From contig JARYHS010006964.1 in the NCBI GenBank assembly GCA_031002005.1, forward strand, positions 1,612,001-1,676,000: 64,000 nt of DNA, written 5' to 3'. The stretch comes from Vandiemenella viatica (Eukaryota; Arthropoda; Insecta; Orthoptera; Morabidae). The notes below the pieces were generated by a model, which was given only the letters and a program-made list of their open reading frames with translations, was not told the DNA's origin and searched no databases. The translations under genes were made by a program, and so were the position numbers. Of this stretch, positions 13,925 through 24,799 are shown in pieces (position 1 is the first letter of the stretch; every line of letters begins with the position of its first letter).

Positions 13925-14107
13925 TTTTGGGAAAATGTATTGAAAAGAAGAGATTAACGTAACCCCAAGCTGTTACTCGAATTTAGGCTTAAGGGAACGG
14001 GAAAAATTTATTTTGTGGGTCCCAATAATGGAATAGAATAAATTACCTGGGGAGTTGTGAACAATTTAAGAAAATAACTAAATTAGTTTATGACTAAAAC
14101 TCTAAAT
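13925..14107 (+). mobile_element. LINE 3' end remnant
   Basis: The block reads LRLKGTGKIYF, then NNGIE and LRK, with a stop where the family has WNKLP. It parallels 4300-4420 of the first LINE fragment (aggcttaagggaacggga against aggcacaagggtctagga). Only the last part of the reverse transcriptase ORF is left. Confidence 0.6.
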
Positions 14108-14327
14108 CCGAAAACAGACGAGGTGGCTTTCCGCCGTGCAGCGGTCGAAGCGCGGCTGCCGCTACTGTTCAGGCGACCGCCGCGCCGCCTCGACCGACAC
14201 GTGGACCGCCGATTTGGCGCGTAGAGCTCAATACTTTGTGAAACATTCGATACTGGAGAGGAAAGTGAAATGCCTCTATGATTACTGTTCCCAACACTGA
14301 GTTGAGATTTTCCCGGCGTATCGATGC

Positions 14328-14521
14328 AACAAAATCTTCTCGGGTGTCCCGCCGGATGGTGGTGTAAAAATACGACGTTTCGACAGCTGACTCTGCTGTC
14401 TTCATCAGGTATCTTGTAGTTGTTCTCAGCTGACTGTCTCTGTTTGAGTCAGCTGTCGAAACGTCGTGTTTTTACACCAACATCCGGCTGGAAACCCGTG
14501 AAGATTTTGTTACTGTTCCGA
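14328..14521. repeat. Inverted pair of pseudo-LTR pieces
   Basis: Left arm 14328-14393 and right arm 14446-14521 are reverse complements with few mismatches: AACAAAATCTTC, GCCGGATG, GGTGTAAAAA, CGACGTTTCGACAGCTGACTC. The loop is about 50 bp. The right arm has the GAAAC half of the ribozyme core but lacks CTGATGA, so only the left arm carries a whole hammerhead. Confidence 0.8.
14367..14415 (-). ncRNA. Hammerhead ribozyme (Penelope type)
   Basis: Reading the minus strand, stem I is AAGATAC paired with GTATTTT (seven pairs, one G-U). Then come CTGATGA, one extra A, stem II GACAGC/GCTGTC (six perfect pairs), GAAA, a minimal stem III (A-C-G-U) and the canonical cleavage triplet GTC. Predicted cleavage falls between 14374 and 14373. 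Very short stem III is known for hammerheads encoded by Penelope-like elements, which are thought to work best as dimers. All core nucleotides are present. Activity is inferred. Confidence 0.75.
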
Positions 14522-15084
14522 AGTTGGAACAGGAGATTAAAAACACTGCCGATATCAGTTTCATTCATTTTTTCCTGGTAAAATGAAATGTAATGAACAC
14601 AAGTAAAAAAAAATGTTCCTCATTCCATGGAACCAATCAGACGCTCAAACTGTATTTTATGGTTCAAAAGTACAGATTAAGATAAAAGTTAAGATAAAGT
14701 TGCAGTGAGTTATCAATAGAAAAATGTTAAATTTCGAAGTCTAAAAAGTGCATTATTAAAAGAATATGCAATTGGGGAATAATTATAAACACAGTAAAAA
14801 ATAAATAGTTAAATTTAAATGATCATTATTTATTTAATGTATTTATATATTATGTGTTGAACACTGGAGTGTAGTGATACAGAGAGGGACAAAATATTTC
14901 TATTTCTGATTAAATTTCTTCAGTCGGCCGTGTCGCCACGCCGCCTCCATACCGAAAACAGACGAAGCGACGACGTGCGCGGTGGCGGGCAGAAAAAGCT
15001 TTGTTTATTTTAAACCTTAAATGGAAAAATTAGCAGCGCGGAGAAATTCTACTGAAAGAATTTAAGATAAAATCAAACAAGAAA

Positions 15085-15290
15085 TGGAAAACCCTAATCA
15101 GCTGGATCAGATTTTCGTCGATGTGGTGCTTCGGTGCGCCTAGCTCAGTTCTGTGTGGAACATCAAATATTGCTGACGAAAATTTGATGCTTCTGTGATT
15201 ATCGAAAGTGGATCCAGAAAAGAAAATAATGTGAGGTATTGGATTCATCCAATTGAATCAGAACGAAGTAAAAAAGTTTTCTAAACTGAA
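15085..15290 (+). pseudogene. PIF/Harbinger transposase N-terminal fragment
   Basis: One frame reads ESGSRKENNVRYWIHPIES followed by ER, which resembles the RRYWVHP-type start of PIF/Harbinger nuclease proteins. The frame then stops, and the residues upstream are broken by stops. No DDE region and no terminal repeats were found. It could also be chance similarity over a short motif. Confidence 0.4.
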
Positions 15291-15299
15291 AGACGATTG

Positions 15300-16205
15300 A
15301 ATTTTTAAAAAATTTTATAACTCTTTAGATCTTTTTCCACAATAAAATAATAAAAAGCTAATTACAAAAAATATGATTACCAATTTTGACAATACTAATG
15401 CGGTAATAAACAATGGAACATAACACTAATGCTAGTTCTTGGATTCTGTAGATATATAACTATTAGAATATTCTGAGGTATCATACTTCTTACTGGTACC
15501 TCTTTGAAGTATTAATCTTCTATTTTTATGAATCATCATTTACTGATAAGAATACACTGTGGGTGGGTGGGCAAACTGGGTCACTCGTCCCTGACAGCAA
15601 CTTGAGGGGGCGGAAAAATCCTGTTTGAAGGACGGCAATTCATGTCGCGACGAAGGGCAACAATGGTTGTGGCAAAATAATGTTCACAATTTTTGTCCCA
15701 TGTCGGAAAATTTCTAGATCCTACACTATGATTAAATTATACGCTATCAATTCCGTGTAAATACCAACAATAAGTTGTATCACGCGCGGCGGAAACAGCG
15801 TTGCATTTCCGATAGTGTAGCGTATGGCTCACCGTGACGTGTCGAGGTGTTTCCCACAATTCTTGCTCACTTCTATTAGACACAGAGATATGGCACTTCT
15901 GTTGTCGTCAGAATGTCATACGCTGGGTGGACGTATTTCAAGAGGTAACCTGGAGAAGTGTCCATAAAATGTACTCAGAAGTACAGACCACGTCCACGAT
16001 TTTTTCATATTACCGATAGTGCCCCTTATTAGATCATTAGGTCGTCTTTGTACTCATTTCCATCTTTGACTCATTACTTCATCATTATCTCTCTTTCCTG
16101 AATTTTTACTTGGTCTATGAGACATTTCAGGATGTCAGTCATTCTAAAACATAGAAGGCTTCAGGGTGGGAGAAACTCTGTTTGAGATTCATTTTATTGT
16201 TGTGG
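15300..16205. other. Intergenic, nothing recognised
   Basis: No ORF with a domain. TTTCCGATAGTG near 15808 and TTACCGATAGTGCCCC near 16010 are similar words on the same strand, 200 bp apart, with no clear meaning. Confidence 0.3.
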
Positions 16206-16210
16206 AGGAG

Positions 16211-16411
16211 TCACTTTCCGTTGTAAGTGTTCTTGATTAGTTGGCATGTTTGTTCTAATTTAATAATTCGATTTGATAATGCTGCTCCTCCAGGGGGACT
16301 TGGTTCCAACCAGTCTCCTAGGTCTATCAACTTTTCGGCTTTCTTGGTTCTATCCTTTTGCAGATGTAGTACACGAGGAAATTCACTGATGTTGGTGATG
16401 TATTGAGATTT
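16211..16411 (-). pseudogene. Unrecognised decayed coding fragment
   Basis: A 66-codon open stretch with protein-like composition contains HLQKDRTKKAEKLIDLGDW, then EPSPPGGAALSNRI and KLEQTCQLIKNTYNGK before its stop. There is no start codon at its head (a stop closes it at 16412-16414) and no intron signals, so it looks like a piece of a dead gene or element. I do not recognise the family. Confidence 0.3.
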
Positions 16412-16724
16412 TTAAGTGAAAATTGCTGCCCTGCCTTTGAAGCTTGTTGTATCATTGATATTTCTAGACAATTAACTGGAAGTGCCAAGCTGACGTCGAA
16501 TACCAGGTGATCTATATTGAGTACGTTGCGCTTGCGCCCCTATTTTTATTTTTTAAGTAATCACTTTTTCAGTTCTGATAAATAAAATGTATACCCGAAC
16601 TGAGATTCTAAAAGAAAAGAACAGTACCAATCACTGGCTGCTTACAGCTCTTCATTTAACTCAAAAACTTTTCCAGCAATAAATATTTTTATATTTGGAA
16701 ATAAGTGGAAGCCAGAGGAGCAAT

Positions 16725-17099
16725 TTGGGGGGTGGGGTCAATAAACCACGTACCTCCATTTTGGTCCCTGTGAACTTCCCTCCACCTACGTAGCCCGACG
16801 TGACTTTTGCCTCTATCCCACCAACACCCTCAAGTAGAACGTAGCTTTTTTCCATTTTTATTCCAGAAGACATTTTGTACTGTCTTCTCTTGTCAGAATA
16901 TCGTAAATTACATACAGAGATATTTAAATGATGGAAATGCTGATGTGTGTTCTGTACCTCACTCTAAATGTGAAAAATACTATGAATGGAAAGATAAATG
17001 GCCTGGCTCGGAAACCCCCCTCCCACATAGCGCTGCGTAGCATTCTACCCAACCCCTCCCTCCCTAGACCGAAACACGTAGTTTATGGACGCCCCCCAT
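16725..17099. mobile_element. MITE, copy 2 of the 12.4-kb family
   Basis: The left end has GGGGGGTGGGGTCAATAAAC then CACGTAC. The right end has CACGTAGTTTATGGACGCCC. The interior again has C-rich tracts (CCCCCTCCCAC near 17020; CCCCTCCCTCCC near 17053) and no transposase. Length 375 bp, close to copy 1. The shared core of the ends is G(n)CGTCCAT-A-A-CTACGT. Confidence 0.75.
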
Positions 17100-17284
17100 A
17101 TCTTGAAGGTAGGGTGGACGTTAAGACAATTAATATTTCAATCCCACAGTGCATCCGCTATCAAAATACATTTATTTACAGGCGAATTTTTCGGGTAGTT
17201 GGTTTACAGGACATGCTTATTATTTACCAGTTATTGGTTTTAAAAATCTAGAGCATTCGTGAGATGTAGGGTTAGCACACTTGT

Positions 17285-17425
17285 GACTGTCAGTTGTTTC
17301 TGGCACTGTTTTATTCGTTTTTAATAAAATTCAAACCAACAGGTTCCTTCACGGCGAATTAAAAACTGTTTTACTACCGACGATGTTACTATATAGGTCA
17401 ATAAATGGTTCAATCTGACCAGCTG
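17285..17425 (+). repeat. Dispersed repeat, partner at 24395-24525
   Basis: Both copies contain GGCACTGT/GACACTGT, TTATTC, AACAGGTTCCTT, a GATGTTACTATA-GGTCA block and a final TTCA-AT-TGA-C. Spacing is collinear over about 130 bp on the same strand. Non-coding; family unknown. Confidence 0.55.
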
Positions 17426-17729
17426 TTTCAAATAGAAAAATAGGTTACAACGGATTAAGGGACTGTCATTCGAGCATTATGACTTTCGCTTGCGGCGATA
17501 GATAAAATGAACCCACTTTCCCTGTGACTTTGTATTGTGGGAAAATTACTTTTAAATGTAGGAAAGGACAACATGATTCATAAAAACAAAATCAATATCA
17601 AATTATTTGACTTTATAAACGTCTGTCTAAAATTTTGGTTAAATGCTTGAATGTAGCATCCTCACTACGAAAATAGTATGTCACTGAGTTTGCCTGTTAA
17701 ACTACACATTTTTGAGCAATAGAATATGT

Positions 17730-20226
17730 CAGGGGTGGCCAAACTTGTTGATAGTACGAGCCATTTTTCAAAATTTGAAATTATTCGTGAGCCGCAATTA
17801 AATACATATTTAAAAGGTATTAAAATTTTTTACAGAAATTATTTATTGAAAACATATGAATAAAAGTGAAAAATATGTGTATTGAATTTAAATGTTAAAA
17901 ATTAAACACTTTTATTTTACTTCTCTTGATAGTTCTTTAAAATTTGGCAAATAATTGGTGACAGCACTTCTGAGTAACTCTTTGAGATGCTGGTTAGTTA
18001 ATACAGATCGGTGTTTGGATTTCACGAATTTTAAAGTGGAATAAAGTGATTCACATAAGTACGTTGTTCCGAATATTGAAATAATTCGACAAGCAGCCAT
18101 TTTTAATTCATGGTACTTCGATTATGGTAAAAATTTCCAAAATTCAGTAATCGGCGTCGACTTATATTTTAATTGTAGAGCTTGATCTTCTTGCATCTCT
18201 ATTAATTCTAATTCTCCAGATGCTTTTTGGGTCATAATTATATTGTAAATGGAAAACTCACCTTGAATTATGTTAATTTCAACTGGATTTAGGAAAAAAT
18301 CAAGAGACGATTTAAAATGTTTCAAGTTTTGAAAACTATTTTGGAATTTCGTCAATATTCCTTCTAGGTTTTTTTATATACTCGTTGAGTTTTTCTTGTT
18401 TAGTATTGGAACAAATTATTTTAATTCGAGGAAAATGACAAAATGTTTTATTTTTAATGTCCTTTTGAAAAAGTTGTGATTTAGTTTGAAATCTAAATAT
18501 ACACTGTGAGAGATCAGATATTATTCTATCTTTCCCCTGCAATTGTAAATTCAGTGTTTGCAAATGTTCCATGACATCAGTCAAAAACTTTAAGCCTTGC
18601 AACCACTCGTCATCGTCTAATTTTGAATAGGTTATTTCCTTTTCTTTTAGAAATGCAGTTATCCGAACAAAAAATCTACAAATCGATGTAGATACGTTGT
18701 AGCTAGAAAAACATCTAACAATGCAAAAGAAATTAATGTTATTTGGAAGTTCTTCGTCCTTTAATTCTTCAAGGAAATTTTTGAATTGTCGATGATTTTT
18801 TTCATTGGTGCAAATGTAATTTACAATGCGTAACACTGTTTTCATAACAGCAGGATATTTTGTAACGAGATGTTCTCGGTGAATTATGCAGTGAATCGGT
18901 ATGAATTGTGGAATTTGAGAATCATCTCTTAAAAGCCCAGCATTGCCGGAGCTCCATCAGTTGCAATGCTTACGAAGTTTATTAAGAGGCACTTCAAAAG
19001 TTTTTATTATGGAATCTAATGAATTTTTAATATCGACATCGCGGGTTGACTCTTGAAGTGCAACTAAATCTAATAATTCTTCTTTAACAACAAAGTCAGG
19101 TGAAGCAAACCGTATGAGAACTGCCAATTGCGGAAGATCTGTGATATCTGTCGATTCGTCAAACGCTAAGTTGAATACAATACAGTTCTTAAAATCATTT
19201 TTTAAATTATATTCAAGAGGTGAATTAATTGCAGTTAAGCGTCGTTCGGTTGTGTGTCTCGAGATGGGAATTTGCGAAACAACTGTGTGCAATTGCTGCA
19301 TTATTTGGATCTAAAACTTTAAGTACATCTTCCAACTTTTTTTTAATAAACTCTCCATACGAGCGTTTTGCACGAGAAATATTCCATGCAATAAAAAAAC
19401 TGGCTTTAGCCACATTATTAGCTTCATTGCTAAAGGTCATCAAAATTGAATGTTGTTTATTTAATTTTGATTTTAAAGAAGCATGTTTGTCTGATTTTAA
19501 TTTGGAATTTGGTGGATACTGCTTAGAAAACTGAGGATGATTGGTTTCATAATGTCGACGTAAATTGCTAGCTTTATTATTTTTGACTGTAGAATTATAA
19601 ATAAAGCATAATGCTTTTCTGTTATTGTCAATAAAAAAGAAATTCTCCTCCCACTCATTATTAAATCTTCTAGTTTCTTGCTCATATTTTATTATTTTAT
19701 TTTCGTTCTCTGTCGTCATATTTTTAAAAGAACTGGAAATAAATAAATTTAGAAAATACAAGTTTTGTGTTATTAAAACAATAATACGTGTTACATACTA
19801 CGAAACAAATTATAGTTAACTTACCAAAAATTCCAGATTACAAATTATACCGGTAGTAAGAGTGATACAAATTGTTTCTTCCAGAGCACAGTGTCAACTG
19901 TCCGTTGCAATGAAAGTTTACAAATTCAAGATCGGTCTGGAGTAGGTCGATCACAGCACTGTTTATGTTCGTTCGCACAGTTTTCGATGAGTCATATCAT
20001 TCTTAACTTGGACGGAAATGAAATTTGTTACAACATTGCACTTAGTCTTTCATATTTGTTATCAGTAATTTAAAAGACATTTTGAAACACTTACGGAACG
20101 ATAATAATTTAAAAAAATATAATAACACAAAACTGAAAAGGTAACTCAGGTTCCTTTTATCGAGAGCCACAAATAATCCTTCAAAGAGCCGCATGTGGCT
20201 CGCGAGCCACAGGTTGGCCACCCCTG
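17730..20226 (-). mobile_element. hAT transposon with 8-bp target duplication
   Basis: The ends are CAGGGGTGGCCAAACTTG at 17730 and its near-inverse, finishing in TTGGCCACCCCTG at 20226. The 8-bp duplication GAATATGT stands on both sides (17722-17729 and 20227-20234). Length 2497 bp. Repeated GAGCC/GGCTC subterminal words lie near both ends (17757-17795 and 20160-20210). The 8-bp duplication and CAG-type end are diagnostic of hAT. The transposase on the minus strand is broken, so the copy could move only in trans. Confidence 0.95.
17912..19719 (-). pseudogene. hAT transposase pseudogene (GTF2IRD2-like)
   Basis: Likely start at 19719 (MTTENENKIIKYEQETRRF). A BED-like zinc-binding region follows: ALCFICNSTV, then ASNLRRHYETNHPQF. 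Next is the catalytic-core start, FNLAFDESTDITDLPQLAV, in another frame after a shift near 19230-19300. A stop follows KLRKHCN at 18957-18959. Farther on come the IHCIIHREHL region (18870-18900), the LKFLTDVMEHLQTLNLQLQG helix region and the C-terminal dimerisation segment FGTTYLCESLYSTLKFVKSK (18010-18070). The usual R-W-L-S motif reads R-C-F-S here. In total at least three frame changes or stops break about 600 codons. The order of parts matches hAT proteins of the group from which vertebrate GTF2IRD2 was fused. Confidence 0.9.
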
Positions 20227-20239
20227 GAATATGTGTTCA

Positions 20240-20455
20240 CTTTAAATTGAAGTAACTGAAATATATTGTATATCAATTGAGCTTTACATATCCTAAATTT
20301 AGTTAAATTGCGATGGAGCGTATTTCCCCCGTACCAATTTCCGTATTCATCAATATTTCTCCTTTCTTATACCCGTCTACACTTTATTAACATACAGCCT
20401 GCATCATAGTAATTATATGTCACTCAGTTTTTTTCAGGTTCTCCAATATAAATTT
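20240..20455. other. Spacer right of the hAT element
   Basis: AT-rich; nothing seen. Confidence 0.3.
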
Positions 20456-20584
20456 TTTCCAGCTAATTAGACACATTACAGGACTGACGTGATATTCACA
20501 GACTAAGACACTTAAAGACCCATTCCCTCGGCCGGAATCGAACCGGCGACCTTCTGTACGCGGGGCTAGCTACCGAGGCCGGCT
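20456..20584 (-). mobile_element. tRNA-derived SINE, second family
   Basis: The minus strand reads GCCGGCCTCGGTAGCTAG, then the box B-like GGTCGCCGGTTCGATTCCGG and CCGAGGGAATGGGTC. This is the head of a tRNA-derived SINE, followed by a short body. GC-rich against AT-rich flanks. The sequence differs from the SINE at 52 and 58 kb. It abuts a LINE 3' end at 20585. Confidence 0.65.
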
Positions 20585-20780
20585 TTATTAATTTTAACTC
20601 TATATTCATTCAGCGATTTGGGTAAATTATTCAGTATGTGTTGGTAATTTATTCCAATCCCTGAATCCGTTTGACAACGTCGAATAATAAGATTGTTTCA
20701 CATGAACTTAAATTTTTTATTTGTGAATAATGTTGTCAGAAAAAAGTTAAAATTAGTATAAAGGGAATTTAGGAAATTAA
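20585..20780 (-). mobile_element. LINE 3' end remnant
   Basis: The minus strand reads GGGATTGGAATAAATTACC, then TGAATAATTTACCCAAAT and GAGTTAAAATTAATAAA. This matches 4360-4435 of the LINE at 3.7 kb (gggattggaataagttacc and following). Only the end of the reverse transcriptase ORF is kept. Confidence 0.75.
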
Positions 20781-20784
20781 ACGC

Positions 20785-21600
20785 TCGCGATTATATCTGC
20801 TTACTAACTAATTTGCTTCAGCTCCTCAATAAAACGCATATAATTATTTTCATCCCGTATCCCCCGCCTGAATTTTGTCCAATTTTACGATTTAATCGTA
20901 TTGTATGTGTATTAATACTATATTCGTTTTATCATCACAATATAAAATTAATCTCAGGTTTCAGTTCATTTTGCGATACATCTGGAACTGCATGCACGCT
21001 TATGAAATAATCATATCAGTAGGCAAAGGAAATTAAAACCTCCATGGTTGCTACATCTTTCTTTTCCAATACCCACGAATTAGATACATTAATAAAGTTT
21101 AAACAAACAATAAAATTTGAACTACCTAAATGTGGCTCAAGTAATGGCATTAGTGAAATCAAATTATATTGTTTTTAAAAACTTAAATACCTTATGCCTT
21201 CTGCTGTAACGGCGAATGGTAGCTGTAATTCTGATTCATGATAAATTTTAATCAAATCTAACTAAAACTCCGCTAATATCACTGCTCGAAAATCAAAATT
21301 TTATATTACATACCCTATGGACAGAATACAAAAACCTACATCGAACAAATACAACTAAACAAAAAGCTGCTAATAATATTGATTTTAATGAAACACGTAC
21401 ATTTCATTGCGTTCCCGGTGTTTATTTCTTGGCACATGCTTAAATAAAAAGAATTGTTATTGAATAACACTGAAGTTGTATTTACATCTTTGGCTGTGAT
21501 TAGTTCTCCAGAGAAGGCCGGAAGCGTGAAGTCATCCTTGTGGACACGATGACAAAAGTATCCCATTAATAGTATCAATAGATAAAAAGAACAAGAGCTT
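20785..21600. other. Intergenic, nothing recognised
   Basis: Open frames at 20813-21010 and 21336-21638 carry no domain and have low-complexity AT-driven composition. Confidence 0.3.
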
Positions 21601-21612
21601 TGTTTGTGCTCA

Positions 21613-23434
21613 CTGTTGCCACTAAACCTCCCTACCACTCACTACACCATGGAGGAAGGAATATATGGAGACGACGCAAGGGACCTTCGCCACATACTGG
21701 AGTGAAACCGGGTGTAGACAAGTGGGGATGGGAGGCCGCCATATTGCTTGACCAGAGAAACACGGAAATTTGCACAAAAACCTCAAGGGAATAATAAGAC
21801 AACCATGGCACCGCAATTTGGTGATGGATTATTATGTAACTCGACGAGACACATCAAAAATGAATAATAATTTTTGTTGATATCGTGCTTAGTTCTCGAG
21901 ATATACTGTCTCAAAAGAGTGGAGTTTCTTGTTGAAATTCAGAAGAAACGTGTCCCAAAAGTCAAATTTGGTGATAGATTCTTATGTAACACGACGATAC
22001 AAATCGAAAATAAAAAATAAAATTTTTCGATATCTCGCTTAGTTCGTGAGATATACTGTCTCAAAAGTGAGGTTGTTAGGTTATGAGGGGATTCAACGAT
22101 AACCATGGCGCCGCAATTTGATGACGAATTCTTATGTAACTCGATGAGGGAAACTGAAAGTAAAGAATAAAATTTTTTGATATCTCGCTTAGTTCTCGAG
22201 ATATTGTACCTTAAAATTGACGTGGTTAGGTTGAAATGCGGCCTGGACCAGAAAAAAACTATCGCCATATCCATATTTGATGATGAATTCGGACCTAACC
22301 TAATGAGCAGGTAATTCTTTTTAACTTGAATAACAAACTGTTTATTTCTACAGTCCTCAAATTTAAGTTGATGTTCAAATAGGTTATATTTTCACATTCT
22401 ATTTCAGTTATTGACAAGGAAGATTTCAAAATCTAGAAATATACTTGTAGACATATTTACAAACAGAAACAAGTCATATCTGGAATTTAAGTCAATGTTT
22501 AGAGCTTTAAAAAAAATTAATACTTCACAAAACCTCATAGTTTCTGAGCTTACTTAGAAGATATTGTACTGGTAGTGGCCTATATAATTTTGCTAGAAAA
22601 ATCAGTACATTCAAAAATCAGAAGCTAAAAACTAATAATAAATAAATTGTTTGTTCTCTTCTGGTATACACCGCATTTCAACCTGCCAATATTTCCATCA
22701 ATATTGCCGCTACAAAACCAAACTATGTAGACACATCTAAACACAAGAAATGCATCGCGAACTACATTTCCGTCAACAAATTTTATTTCATCACGTTTAG
22801 TAGTTCGCACAGCACAAATTATCAAGATTAATTTCATCGTGTAATTTCAGTGTAAACTTAAACGTGAGTAATGCATGCAGAATACCATATTCACTGTGTC
22901 GCGATGTAAACATGACCCGTTTAAATTAAATTTCCAACATTTGTCTACAATAAGGCTAGCTTTTCAGGTGCAAAATAGTAACAAATGCTAATTGTCTACA
23001 CTACACCAACAAAAATTTGAGAATAATATGATCCTATTGAGAGCAATGAATAAATTTATAGCGAATGGCACTAATGGTGCGGTTGCCTGTCAGATACTTC
23101 AAGAACGATAATTACAATGTGACTTACTTATGAAACGCTATTCCAGGTTTTTTCCTATCTCGTCAGTTTGTGCAAACATATGCATCACAACTTGGTATTA
23201 TAGTAAACTTTAGAATATTAGAAAATGAAATATTCTCAGCAGCTGACACAGCGCAAACAGCCCAATGTTTTGGTACTCCTACGATGTCCGCCGCGCAGGC
23301 ACAGTTTTTTCACGAGGTTTCACGGATTTCGCGTTATCTCGTCTCCATATATTCCTTCCTCCATGCACTACACAGCCCACTAAAACATCAAACACTGCAT
23401 CGGGGATATTCTGTATAATTCACACTGTTGCCAA
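21613..23434. repeat. Inverted repeats inside a direct-repeat pair
   Basis: A 34-bp segment at 21643-21676 (CATGGAGGAAGGAATATATG core) recurs inverted at 23340-23374. Outside it a direct repeat, CACTGTTGCC, occurs at 21613-21622 and 23423-23432. The 1.8-kb interior has a tandem array (separate entry) and no transposase. It could be a non-autonomous mobile element; no family is recognised. Confidence 0.45.
21795..22300. repeat. Tandem repeat, about 140-155 bp period
   Basis: Three units and part of a fourth start near 21799, 21953, 22097 and 22262. Each has CCATGG-(C/G)CCGCAATTTG or a variant, GATGA-TTCTTATGTAAC, a C-A-A-AAATGAA/AAAATAAA block, TTGATATC-(T)CGCTTAGTTC and CGAGATAT-CTGTCTCAAAA. 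Units differ by substitutions and small indels. Non-coding. Confidence 0.8.
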
Positions 23435-24720
23435 CTGATTAAGACTCGATCGATCGTGTGAGTATCCAACAAAAATATCGCTACAACAACAACAAAAAAA
23501 AAAACTTTCTTTCGTAACTGATCTTTCGACTTAGCTTTCGACATCTACACATCACATATTAAACGCTTTAGTTTTCTCAATTTCATGCTATACTTCCACC
23601 AAGCGGAGTACTCCACACACACTGTCGTTAGCTCCACCTAGGCTGTTCTTCCTTAATATTTATTACTAAAGGCATAGATGAAAAATAAAATCATTATTCC
23701 CCTTCTACCGATTGGTATTCAACGTGGTACCTACTTTTCAACTACACGAATTTTGAATTTAAAATCCCTTCAGTGTTTAGGCTACATTCTTCATCTCCTC
23801 CCCTCATAGTTTATTTTAATCCCTCACAAATGAAAAACACAAGAGCGATATTCGACAATGTAAAAAGCCGTCAAGTGCTCAAAGAATCCAGCCGCTGAAC
23901 TGCTTTGATATTCTAAATTACTCTCACCTTTATTTAATATTAAACAGCTAATAGTAAGGTGGAATGACTAAATGCTATGTCTGGTGAACAGGAAATTATT
24001 AGTATGAGCTCACATATTTAAACTTTCAAACTTCCCTACTCTACGTCTTACTTTTACAACCTCTTCAGTAAAGTATTTCATTTTGGCGATCATTAACAAA
24101 CAAATATTCCACACCTACCTAAACTGTGTCGAGTGCTTATTATGTTGTTCAAGTCAACACACGCATTGGTAAGAGCAAGGAGAACGGTTAAATGAAGCTG
24201 AACATAAGAGAAGGAATTTGATTGCTAGCCGGAGTTCGAATTAAGCGACACCAAGCAAAAGGGAACTCTCGCCCAGGTAGGCTCTCTCTCTCCGCTACGC
24301 AGTCAGATCTGAATTCCATGTACCGGCATAACCAACTGTCAAATAATATTTGTAGCTTCCGTCGCAGAGAGTATGACAGCTGTCAATTTCAAATATTTCT
24401 GACACTGTGTTATTCCTTCTCGTCAAAGTGTAAAGTAACAGGTTCCTTGACTGTAAATTGCAAGCTGGATTGCTATGATCGATGTTACTATAGGTCAAAA
24501 CACGATTCATATTGGACTGATGATAGATAAAGAAAGCTATATGACAACATACCGGTACTAAAAGAAATAGTTACTGCTGTGCCATCGCAGCGTCTTCCAA
24601 GCGACACACCAGTGTATGGAGGAATATCATACAGCTTCTTGGTAGGAGACTCATGTATCACCTTAGTTAATCATTAAATTTTTTTCTAAATATAAAATCA
24701 TTAACTTATTTCACATTCCA
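22330..24720. other. Intergenic; one dispersed repeat only
   Basis: Apart from the right half of the 21.6-23.4 kb structure and the repeat copy at 24395-24525 (partner of 17285-17425), nothing is recognisable. Open frame 24222-24530 overlaps that repeat and is not a gene candidate. An ACAAC/poly-A run lies at 23481-23505. Confidence 0.35.
24395..24525 (+). repeat. Dispersed repeat, partner at 17285-17425
   Basis: Collinear shared words, in order: ACACTGT, TTATTC, AACAGGTTCCTT, GATGTTACTATAGGTCA. This copy lies within longer sequence that also carries a tRNA-like GGAGTTCGAATTAAGC at 24230. Confidence 0.55.
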
Positions 24721-24799
24721 AACATCAAGCTCGGTATAATCCCAGAAAACGGCAGATCTGCTGAGAGTATCTAGGTCCACCCTCGACATCATAATTTTG

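Larger units (their letters stand above)
14108..14965. mobile_element. Penelope-like element remnant
   Basis: The segment contains the ACGTTTCG-to-TTCATCAGG signature of Penelope-like pseudo-LTRs, also found in the larger element at 61.6 kb. A 14-bp direct repeat, CCGAAAACAGACGA, lies at 14108-14121 and 14952-14965; it could be a target duplication, though it might belong to two copies of the flanking GC-rich sequence. The inside has an inverted pair of pseudo-LTR pieces and no reverse transcriptase. The GC-rich edges (14120-14220, 14925-15000) differ sharply in base composition from the surroundings. Confidence 0.55.

Noticed and set aside
21336..21638. 100-codon minus-strand frame with hydrophobic stretch
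   Set aside because: Composition follows AT-rich sequence and no homologous pattern is recognised.
24222..24530. 102-codon open frame
   Set aside because: It overlaps a dispersed non-coding repeat also seen at 17.3 kb, where the frame is not kept.
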